Part shown: in pieces, positions 54,373 to 61,879 of the stretch | Numbering within the stretch: position 1 is the first letter of the stretch | Layout of the letters: each line of letters opens with the position of its first letter | Origin: Chitinophagaceae bacterium | Lineage (GTDB): Bacteria; Bacteroidota; Bacteroidia; Chitinophagales; Chitinophagaceae | Length of the DNA stretch: 64,000 nt | Reading direction: 5' to 3' | Assembly: GCA_016720775.1 (NCBI GenBank) | Contig: JADKJX010000003.1 | Coordinates: 496,001-560,000 of the forward strand | Position numbers and translations under genes: made by a program | The notes under the pieces: model-generated | Database searches by the model: none | Seen by the model: the letters and a program-made list of their open reading frames with translations, nothing else | Told to the model about the DNA's origin: nothing

Positions 54373-57300
54373 TTATTTGTTTTCCAGTTTCTCTATTCTT
54401 TTGATCAGCAGGTCATTCTGTTTCTTCAATTCGTCTATCTGTTGTTGCTGTTCTTTAAACGCATTGATATAAGAAACAAGAATAGGATGCATATCCAAAC
54501 TCAGGTAGCCATCCTTACCAAGCCGTACCGCTTCCGGGAAAACCTTCTGGACTGCCTGTGCTGAAAATCCATATCCTGTCTCATCAGTAGGAAGCTTTCG
54601 TTGATTGCCTTTATTATAATGGTAGGTTATTGTATTCAGCTTAAGAATGTCTTTTAAACCTTTTGTATAAGAACCATCAATTGTTTTTAACCGCTCATCT
54701 GAAGTTACAGTCCACGCTGATGAAAGTGGTTTTTGTGCCGAGTTAAGACTCAGTTCCAACTGGGTGGTGGGGTTCATGCCAATACCTACCTGCCCACTAC
54801 CTAACTCAATGGCCACTTTTGTAACGCCGCCCGCTACAAAATTAAACTGGTCTGTTACATCCTGGTATTGCAGGCCCCAGGTTGCGTTTGCCGGGCTGTG
54901 CGCTATCACCATCCTGCCGGCATTCAGCGTACCGCTTTTAAACATATAATTCATAACAGGCACACTGTTGTCGTATTGAACAGTTCCCGAACTTCCCACT
55001 AAAAATTTATCTGCAACTGATAGTATCGAATCCGGTGTAGTTGTGCCGATGCCAACCTTGGTATCTGCGGTAGCACCGTTTATTCCATTAATACTTCCCA
55101 ATATCAAACTATTGCTTTGGCCAACATATGAATTTGATCCTATTGCCGTGGCATTGGTGAAGTTATTGAGTGAAACATCGGCATTGTATCCCAACAAGGT
55201 ATTAAAAGTTCCCACCGAAAGGGTATTGCCTGCTGTATAACCCAGGGCTGTATTTCCGTTCCCGTTTGAATTTACCAGGGCCTGGTAGCCAACTACAGTA
55301 TTAAAACTTCCTGTGGCATTGGTTTGAAGTGCATAATTACCAATGGCTGAGTTTTGCGTACCCGTATTATTAAACCACATGGATTTGGTCCCAATGGCAA
55401 TATTTGCATCGGCGTTATTTCCATACATGGCACTGTCGCCGATCGCTATATTATAACTGTAAGAATTACCGTTGGCTAAGGCTCTTGTACCAATTGCCAC
55501 ACTTCCATTTCCTGATCTGTTTCCGTAAAGAGCACCTAAACCGACTGCAGTATTGCTCATACCCGTATTGTTATAGGTAAGGGTAGCGGTTCCCACGCCT
55601 ACGTTTTCGATACCGGTAAGATTTGATCCGCTTCCACCAAAACCCGAATTATAACCGATGAAAGTATTTTCCTTGCCCCTGTTGTTATACCCGGCCTGCA
55701 CACCAATGGCGATGGCAAAATTCACACTATCCATTTGTGCGCCTGCATACCATCCCAGTGCTGTGTTGTAAGTAAGGTTGGTCGTGTTGCCTGATGTACC
55801 GATCATGGCTCCACGCCCGACAGCCGTATTGGCAAAAGCACTGTCTGTAAATTCAAGGGCGCCAACTCCCATTGCGGTGTTCTCGTAACCTTTTTCAACA
55901 TAACGCAGGGAACGCCAGCCTACCGCTGTGTTAAGTGAACCTGCCGTATCGGTTACCATCGATTCGTACCCTATTGCTGTATTGTCATCACCCGTTTTAT
56001 GATTGTACATGGTATTTGTTCCCAGGGCTGTATTGCCATGTGCAGTAGTGTTTGACCGGAGGGCACTGGTTCCTAATGCAGTGTTTACTGTTCCGCTGAG
56101 GTTATTGTACATAGACAAATAACCAACAGCCGTATTATAAACACCCGATGTGTCATTACGTAAGGCACCTGATCCCATTGCTACATGGCCATAATAACGG
56201 GTAAAGCGTAAGGCATCATTACCAATCGCCGTGTTATCATACGGGTAGTTAATACCCGAGGGATTATATGCTTCCATCATAGCGGCGTTGCCGACCGCTG
56301 TATTGTTGCTACCCAATTTATTTTTGGTTAAAGAATAACTTCCCAAAGCAGTATTTGCAGCACCTGTAGTCAGACTATCCTGGCTGGAATAACCAACTGC
56401 TGTATTCGGATAGAATGTTGTGGCATTTAATAAAGCCCTGCTGCCCACTGCTACACTTTGATGGTTGTTTGCACGGCTTTTACTGAGGGCCCGGTAACCA
56501 ATGGCTACATTGTCATTTCCCCTGAGCAGGTATAAAGCAGAATCCCCAACGCCCACATTTCGCATGGGAGCATTTCCTGAATAACTACCAGGCTCATAGG
56601 TTGCCATCGTTTTATATCCAACAGCCGTGTTCTGGCTGCCAAATGCATTACCTGTCATGGCAGCATAACCGATCATGGTATTTTCTGTTCCTTCCGTAAC
56701 GGTAACCGAGTTGTAAGAATTTGCATAGCCGGCATAAGCACCAACAGCCGTTGTTCTTTCTCTTTTATTAAAAGTAGCTGCACTAAAACCTACACCGGTT
56801 ACAAAATCTACGGTATCTACATAAAAGCCTGCGCTGCGGCCTACGGCAACATTATATGAACCTGTTGAATTAAGTTCTAATGCGCCGGTTCCTATTGCTA
56901 CATTTTGTACACCTGACTTATTATTTCTCAGTGAACGCCAGCCTAAAGATGAATTCAACGATCCGGAGCTGTCAAATTCCATGGATTCATATCCCACTGC
57001 AGTATTGTAGTCGTTTTTTTGATGGTTATATAAACTATACCCACCAATACCTGTATTGGCATTTCCAATTGAATCTGTAAACCCGGCTGCATACCCAAAG
57101 TAACTGTTAACAAAACCGGATTTTGAAAGGCGATGAGTGCTTCTGCCCACTGCCGTATTTTGGCTGCCGGTTGTATTTTCCCTTAATGCACTTACGCCCA
57201 ATGCGGTATTTTCATTTCCAATGGTATTTTGATACATCGCTTCATTACCAACAGCCACATTTTTTATGCCTGTTCCGGTGTTGGTAGGCTGATCGTAAAA

Positions 57301-57975
57301 CAAGGCCTTACTGCCGATGGCTGTATTATCGGTTAAATAATTTGCACCGCCGTTGAACGAAAAGGTAAATAATGCCGAATCACCAACAGCAGTATTCCGG
57401 CTTCCCGATGTGTTATTGGAAAGTGCGCTGTTGCCTACAGCAGCATTCGCAAATCCTGAAGTGGTTCCGTACAAAGCCCTGCCACCAAATGCCACGTTGC
57501 TGAGCCCCGATGTTATTTTGCTTCCTGCACTGTCGCCGGTAAAATAGTTTTGAGTAGTACTGTTCCACCTGCCTGTCCAGAAATTATTTTGCCGGAAACT
57601 CAAAGGCACATTATCTGTAGTGCCGAAAAAATGGTTGGCGATTGTTGTACCTGCATTACCGGTAGTTAACCAACCCTCATTGCTATTGGCAGTTGCCAGC
57701 CACAACCAGGTGGTTCCATCATAATAATAAAAACCAACACTGTCCGGTGCATTTTGAAATACCATCAGTCCCGTGGCCGGAGAAGCGATCGCATTTCTTT
57801 CGGTCTTGTTCATACGTGGCACCAGCACCCCTTTGGTTGTGCTTTTCACATCCAGCAAAGCACTGGCGTGTGCAGTGCTGCCATCGGTATTGATACTTAC
57901 AGATTGGGCTGAGGCATAAAAATGCAGGGTGAATGCAAGGCAGGTTGCAAACACTAAACGTAAAAATTTAGTCAT
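54373..57975 (-). CDS. YadA-head-like repeat protein with C-terminal S74 intramolecular chaperone
   Basis: A 1200-residue protein: signal peptide (about 1-24, ASAQS), an N-terminal module common in this phylum (LDVKSTTKGVLVPRMNKTERNAI), then about 150-1000 as dozens of short repeats such as GSRNTAVGDSALF and NTAIGYESM, the left-handed beta-roll unit of YadA-type trimeric adhesin heads. The C-terminus is an S74 domain (about 1115-1165: SDERLKTID, YGFSAQAVQKVFPEAV) and a coiled coil (KEQQQQIDELKKQNDLLIKRIEKLENK). S74 domains trimerise fibres and can cut themselves off before the Asp in S-D-x-R-L-K. There is no T9SS domain. A secreted trimeric fibre is the likely product. Confidence 0.85.
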   Translation of the reverse strand: MTKFLRLVFATCLAFTLHFYASAQSVSINTDGSTAHASALLDVKSTTKGVLVPRMNKTERNAIASPATGLMVFQNAPDSVGFYYYDGTTWLWLATANSNEGWLTTGNAGTTIANHFFGTTDNVPLSFRQNNFWTGRWNSTTQNYFTGDSAGSKITSGLSNVAFGGRALYGTTSGFANAAVGNSALSNNTSGSRNTAVGDSALFTFSFNGGANYLTDNTAIGSKALFYDQPTNTGTGIKNVAVGNEAMYQNTIGNENTALGVSALRENTTGSQNTAVGRSTHRLSKSGFVNSYFGYAAGFTDSIGNANTGIGGYSLYNHQKNDYNTAVGYESMEFDSSGSLNSSLGWRSLRNNKSGVQNVAIGTGALELNSTGSYNVAVGRSAGFYVDTVDFVTGVGFSAATFNKRERTTAVGAYAGYANSYNSVTVTEGTENTMIGYAAMTGNAFGSQNTAVGYKTMATYEPGSYSGNAPMRNVGVGDSALYLLRGNDNVAIGYRALSKSRANNHQSVAVGSRALLNATTFYPNTAVGYSSQDSLTTGAANTALGSYSLTKNKLGSNNTAVGNAAMMEAYNPSGINYPYDNTAIGNDALRFTRYYGHVAMGSGALRNDTSGVYNTAVGYLSMYNNLSGTVNTALGTSALRSNTTAHGNTALGTNTMYNHKTGDDNTAIGYESMVTDTAGSLNTAVGWRSLRYVEKGYENTAMGVGALEFTDSAFANTAVGRGAMIGTSGNTTNLTYNTALGWYAGAQMDSVNFAIAIGVQAGYNNRGKENTFIGYNSGFGGSGSNLTGIENVGVGTATLTYNNTGMSNTAVGLGALYGNRSGNGSVAIGTRALANGNSYSYNIAIGDSAMYGNNADANIAIGTKSMWFNNTGTQNSAIGNYALQTNATGSFNTVVGYQALVNSNGNGNTALGYTAGNTLSVGTFNTLLGYNADVSLNNFTNATAIGSNSYVGQSNSLILGSINGINGATADTKVGIGTTTPDSILSVADKFLVGSSGTVQYDNSVPVMNYMFKSGTLNAGRMVIAHSPANATWGLQYQDVTDQFNFVAGGVTKVAIELGSGQVGIGMNPTTQLELSLNSAQKPLSSAWTVTSDERLKTIDGSYTKGLKDILKLNTITYHYNKGNQRKLPTDETGYGFSAQAVQKVFPEAVRLGKDGYLSLDMHPILVSYINAFKEQQQQIDELKKQNDLLIKRIEKLENK

Positions 57976-58278
57976 GGTAGAAAGTTAGTTATATAGTTAG
58001 ATCAAGCGGCTTACAGAAGAAATTGGAATTTTCTTGCTTTATCGAGGGAGATGGTTGGGGTAATTACTTTTGTAATATTAGTAATTTTTTTTTTGAAGAT
58101 TGAAAAACCGATGCAATTAGTTATCAACGTTTTTTCAAAACCTGTGAATCAAAATTTACTGAATATTCTTTGCCATTCCTTTTTTGCAATGCGCAAAAGT
58201 AGCGGGAAGTTATTTGCCGGCAAATACCACAAAGCGGTAAGATGAGTGAATGGTAGTTGTAAATTATTAACCGGTCAT
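57976..58278. other. Intergenic region, nothing further seen
   Basis: A 303-base, very AT-rich gap between two minus-strand genes. I see no credible gene, RNA or repeat. TAACTTTC just before the S74 gene start on the minus strand is a loose -7 match. Confidence 0.4.
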
Positions 58279-59556
58279 TTACCCCAATTCGGGGTAGAGG
58301 GGGAATTGCTTCATGAGGATCTTCACTTCTTCTTTCACCGATGAAATCACCGTTTCATCATCTGCATTCATCAGCACCTTGTCAATAAGATCAACCACCA
58401 CCTGCATGTGTTCCTCCTTCATTTCACGGGTGGTTATTGCAGGAACGCCAACACGTATGCCCGATGTTACAAAAGGGCTTTTATCATCAAAAGGAACTGC
58501 GTTCTTATTTAAAGTAATGTGTGCCTTGTCTAATGTTTCCTGCGCTTTTTTACCAGTGATGTTCTTATTGCGAAGATCGATCAGCATTAAATGATTGTCG
58601 GTTCCGTTGCTGATGAGATCATAGCCATGTGCAACAAATGCTTTTGCCATTGCCTGGGCATTGGCAATAACCTGTTTGCCGTAGGCTTTAAAATCTTCAG
58701 AAAGTATTTCACCAAAGGCAACCGCTTTGGCAGCGATCACATGTTCCAGCGGCCCGCCTTGAGTGCCCGGGAAAACAGCGAGGTCGAGCAATGAACTCAT
58801 TGTTCTCAGGTTTCCTTTCGGATCTTTTATTCCCCAGGGATTTTCAAAATCATGGCGCAGCATAATGATACCGCCTCTTGGCCCACGCAATGTTTTGTGT
58901 GTGGTGGATGAAACGATATGACAATGATCAAACGGGTCGTTCAATAAACCCGAGGCAATTAACCCGGCGGGGTGGGCAATGTCGGCAAAAACAACAGCGC
59001 CGATCTCGTCGGCAACAGCACGTATCCGTTTATAATCCCAATCACGGCTGTAGGCCGAGGCACCGCATATGATCATCTTTGGTTTTTCTGCCCGGGCTTT
59101 TGCTTCTAACTGGTCATAGTCAACAATGCCGTCTTTGGTTACTCCATAATGAAGGGCATGGTATGTTTTGCCGCTGAAGTTGGCCGGGCTGCCATGGGTA
59201 AGGTGGCCTCCCATGCTCAGGTCGAGTCCTAAAAATTTTTCTCCCGGTTTCATCACTGCCAGGAATACGGCGCCATTGGCCTGGGCACCACTGTGCGGCT
59301 GTACATTCGCCCAGGAGCAATTGAAAACCTTTTTCAAACGGTCGATGGCTAGTTGTTCTATTTCATCAACCACCTCGCAACCTCCGTAATATCTTTTTCC
59401 GGGATATCCTTCTGCATATTTATTGGTGGGTACCGTACCCATTGCCTGCATTACCTGCAGACTGGTGAAGTTTTCAGAAGCAATAAGTTCAATGCCATGG
59501 CGCTGGCGCTCCAGTTCTTTGGCGATCAGGTCAAAAACTACGGTATCTTTCTGCAT
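58279..59556 (-). CDS. glyA: Serine hydroxymethyltransferase
   Basis: A 425-residue PLP enzyme that interconverts serine and glycine while charging tetrahydrofolate with a one-carbon unit. The PLP lysine is Lys221 in SSTTHKTLRGPRGG; other conserved blocks are IELIASENF, YAEGYPGKRYYGG, QPHSGAQAN and DIAHPAGLIASG. The length is normal. It is cytoplasmic and probably transcribed alone from the box at 59575-59582. Confidence 0.96.
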   Translation of the reverse strand: MQKDTVVFDLIAKELERQRHGIELIASENFTSLQVMQAMGTVPTNKYAEGYPGKRYYGGCEVVDEIEQLAIDRLKKVFNCSWANVQPHSGAQANGAVFLAVMKPGEKFLGLDLSMGGHLTHGSPANFSGKTYHALHYGVTKDGIVDYDQLEAKARAEKPKMIICGASAYSRDWDYKRIRAVADEIGAVVFADIAHPAGLIASGLLNDPFDHCHIVSSTTHKTLRGPRGGIIMLRHDFENPWGIKDPKGNLRTMSSLLDLAVFPGTQGGPLEHVIAAKAVAFGEILSEDFKAYGKQVIANAQAMAKAFVAHGYDLISNGTDNHLMLIDLRNKNITGKKAQETLDKAHITLNKNAVPFDDKSPFVTSGIRVGVPAITTREMKEEHMQVVVDLIDKVLMNADDETVISSVKEEVKILMKQFPLYPELG

Positions 59557-59574
59557 AAATATATATTAGGGCCA

Positions 59575-59582
59575 CAAATATA
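59575..59582 (-). promoter_or_regulatory. Putative -7 box of glyA
   Basis: On the minus strand the sequence reads TATATTTG, a consensus -7 box 18 bases before the ATG. No -33 partner is clear. Confidence 0.45.
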
Positions 59583-59734
59583 AGCAGCCCCCGTGATTTT
59601 ACTGAATAGATTATAAGGCTTTAGCAATCGGTTGCATTTACATAAAATTTACTACTTTCACAGCCGTTTCAGGTTTTGAGAAAAAATTCAATTGTAAACT
59701 AAATGTACTGTCCAAGGCAGATTAGTTGTCCGCA

Positions 59735-60745
59735 ATGAAGGTAATTATCCCGGTAGCAGGCGCAGGCACAAAGCTTCGTCCGCATACATATACACAACCC
59801 AAAGCGTTGATCCCTCTTGCAGGGAAAACGATCCTAAGCATTATTGTTGACCAATTGCATGAGGCCGGCATAAAGGATTTCATCTTTATTATTGGCTATT
59901 TAGGCGAAAAGATACAGGACTATGTAAAGGAAAAGTATCCGTACCTCAATTGCCATTTTGTTCAGCAGGGTGAACGCTTTGGAATAGGCCATGCCATCAA
60001 TCTTACAAGAGAAATTGTGGGCCAGGATGAAGTACTGATCGTGTTGGGTGACACCATTGCTGAATACGATGTAAAAGAAGTGATCAAAAGTCCTCATTCT
60101 ATGCTTGGTATAAAACGGGTTGATGATCCACGTAATTTCGGTGTGGCAGAAGTGGAGGAGGATGGCTCTATAAGCAGGGTGGTGGAAAAACCGGCTATTC
60201 CAAAAAGCAATATGGCATTGGTAGGCGTGTATAAGATCAAGGAAACAGATTTCCTGTTCGCATGCCTGGATAAAATTGTAGCTGCCGGTGCAAAAAGCTA
60301 TGGCGAGTTTAACCTGACCGATGCCTTGGAGTGCATGATACAAAGCGGGGCAAAATTTCAATCATTCAAAGTACAGAATTGGTTTGATTGTGGCCGTAAG
60401 GAAACCCTGCTTGAATCTAATGCCACGCTGCTGAAAAAATTCGGTGGCAATATCACCCAGGAAAACAACCGTTACGAGAACACCATCATCATTCCCCCGG
60501 TAAACATAGCCGAGGGCTGCGATATAAAGAATTCGGTGATAGGCCCCAATGTGGCCATTGGCGAACATGCCTCAGTCAATCATGCCATCATCAAAGATTC
60601 CATCATAGGCGCTTATTCCAACCTCTTCGAGATCGTGTTAAGCAATTCCCTCATTGGCAGCGATGCCGAAGTAAAAGGCGTTAACCGCAGCCTGAACATC
60701 GGAGACAACACGGCCATTGATCTCAGCGGGGGCGGCAAGTCATAG
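59735..60745 (+). CDS. Sugar nucleotidyltransferase with C-terminal left-handed beta-helix (RmlA/GlmU-like)
   Basis: A 336-residue nucleotidyltransferase. The N-terminal Rossmann-like domain has IIPVAGAGTKLRPHTYTQPKAL (G-x-G-T-x-L-R...PK, the signature of NTP:sugar-1-phosphate transferases). The C-terminal part (about 250-330) has hexapeptide-like repeats (VIGPNVAIGEHASVNHAIIKDSIIGAYS). The nearest roles are glucose-1-phosphate thymidylyl- or uridylyltransferase. The frame opens at TTG 59726, but ATG 59735 puts the Rossmann strand first and is preferred. It lies upstream of polysaccharide-export genes, fitting a role in surface sugar synthesis. Confidence 0.85.
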   Translation: MKVIIPVAGAGTKLRPHTYTQPKALIPLAGKTILSIIVDQLHEAGIKDFIFIIGYLGEKIQDYVKEKYPYLNCHFVQQGERFGIGHAINLTREIVGQDEVLIVLGDTIAEYDVKEVIKSPHSMLGIKRVDDPRNFGVAEVEEDGSISRVVEKPAIPKSNMALVGVYKIKETDFLFACLDKIVAAGAKSYGEFNLTDALECMIQSGAKFQSFKVQNWFDCGRKETLLESNATLLKKFGGNITQENNRYENTIIIPPVNIAEGCDIKNSVIGPNVAIGEHASVNHAIIKDSIIGAYSNLFEIVLSNSLIGSDAEVKGVNRSLNIGDNTAIDLSGGGKS

Positions 60746-60888
60746 CCCGGTGCTTTACCCCTTTTTATTGAACATTTTCTGCAAAAAGACACTTGAAAGT
60801 AAAATAAATACATTTACTTTGCGTTTCAAAGTACTTTCTGTGCCTTATTTATTTTTTTAACGATATTTGAAAAAACTATCTGACCGAG

Positions 60889-61827
60889 ATGCAAAACAGG
60901 GTAACCCGTCTTTTTGAAATTGAATATCCCATTGTACAGGCTGGTATGATCTGGGCAAGCGGGTGGAGGCTGGCCAGTGCGGTAAGCAATGCCGGCGGAC
61001 TTGGGTTGATAGGAAGCGGAAGTATGTACCCGGATGTTTTGCGGGAACATATTCAGAAGTGTAAAGCAGCAACAAAAAAACCGTTTGGGGTAAATGTGCC
61101 CTTGCTATATCCCGATATTGATAAGCACATACAGATAATCATTGAAGAAAAGGTACCCATCGTTTTCACCTCGGCGGGTAATCCTAAAACCTGGACATCC
61201 ATTTTAAAGAAAGAAGGAATAAAAGTGGTACACGTGGTAAGCAGCAGCAAGTTTGCATTAAAGTCGCAGGAAGCCGGTTGCGATGCAGTGGTGGCAGAAG
61301 GATTTGAAGCGGGGGGGCACAATGGACGTGAAGAAACAACCACCCTGGTTTTGATACCTGCTGTTTGTGAAGCCGTTACTATTCCAGTGCTGGCCGCAGG
61401 GGGAATTGCTACCGGGAAGCAGATGCATGCGGTCATGGTCTTAGGTGCAGATGGGGTGCAGGTAGGCAGCCGCTTTGTGGCAAGCCCGGAAGCCTCTTCA
61501 CATGAAAATTTTAAGAACAGGATAATAAGTTCTGCCGAAGGCGATACCCAGCTAACCTTAAAACAGTTAACCCCGGTGCGGATGCTGAAGAATGATTTTT
61601 ACCTGCAGGTACAGGAAGCCGAACAGCGATGTGCATCGGTTGATGAGTTGCAAAAATTACTTGGCAGAGGCAGGGCAAAAAAAGGAATGTTTGAAGGCGA
61701 TATGAAGGAAGGTGAACTGGAGATAGGACAGGTAAGTGCGATCATAAAAAAAATAAAACCGGCTGCAGAAATTGTGAAAGAACTGTGGGATGAATTTGAA
61801 GAGTCACTGGCACAGCCGCTTAAATAA
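60889..61827 (+). CDS. Nitronate monooxygenase / FabK-like FMN enzyme
   Basis: A 312-residue FMN TIM-barrel protein. IVQAGMIWASGWRLASAVSNAGGLG and AEGFEAGGHNGREE are the hallmarks of the 2-nitropropane dioxygenase family, and VLGADGVQVGSRFVASPEAS is the phosphate-binding end. Members are either nitronate monooxygenases or the enoyl-ACP reductase FabK; which one cannot be decided from sequence. It is cytoplasmic. A TACTTTG at 60815-60821 is an imperfect -7 box. Confidence 0.88.
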   Translation: MQNRVTRLFEIEYPIVQAGMIWASGWRLASAVSNAGGLGLIGSGSMYPDVLREHIQKCKAATKKPFGVNVPLLYPDIDKHIQIIIEEKVPIVFTSAGNPKTWTSILKKEGIKVVHVVSSSKFALKSQEAGCDAVVAEGFEAGGHNGREETTTLVLIPAVCEAVTIPVLAAGGIATGKQMHAVMVLGADGVQVGSRFVASPEASSHENFKNRIISSAEGDTQLTLKQLTPVRMLKNDFYLQVQEAEQRCASVDELQKLLGRGRAKKGMFEGDMKEGELEIGQVSAIIKKIKPAAEIVKELWDEFEESLAQPLK

Positions 61828-61834
61828 AGTATAT

Positions 61835-61842
61835 TATCTTTG
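61835..61842 (+). promoter_or_regulatory. Putative -7 box of the polysaccharide export gene
   Basis: TATCTTTG fits TAnnTTTG 37 bases before the ATG at 61880, at the head of what looks like a polysaccharide-export operon. Confidence 0.4.
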
Positions 61843-61879
61843 CGCATTATTAAAAATTTGTAATCTCAACCCCCAAAAA

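Noticed and set aside
54373..57975. CRISPR-like or tandem DNA repeats
   Set aside because: The periodicity comes from the degenerate beta-roll protein repeats; there are no identical repeats with unique spacers.
58051..58245. Small plus-strand ORF of 64 codons
   Set aside because: AT-rich random-looking frame in an intergenic gap with no initiation or conservation signal.
58270..58305. Palindrome CCCCAATTCGGGG at the end of glyA as a member of the GC-rich element family
   Set aside because: It encodes the conserved GlyA ending (FPLYPELG) and lacks the CC-rich block and CCCCT/AGGGG order, so it is probably coding coincidence.
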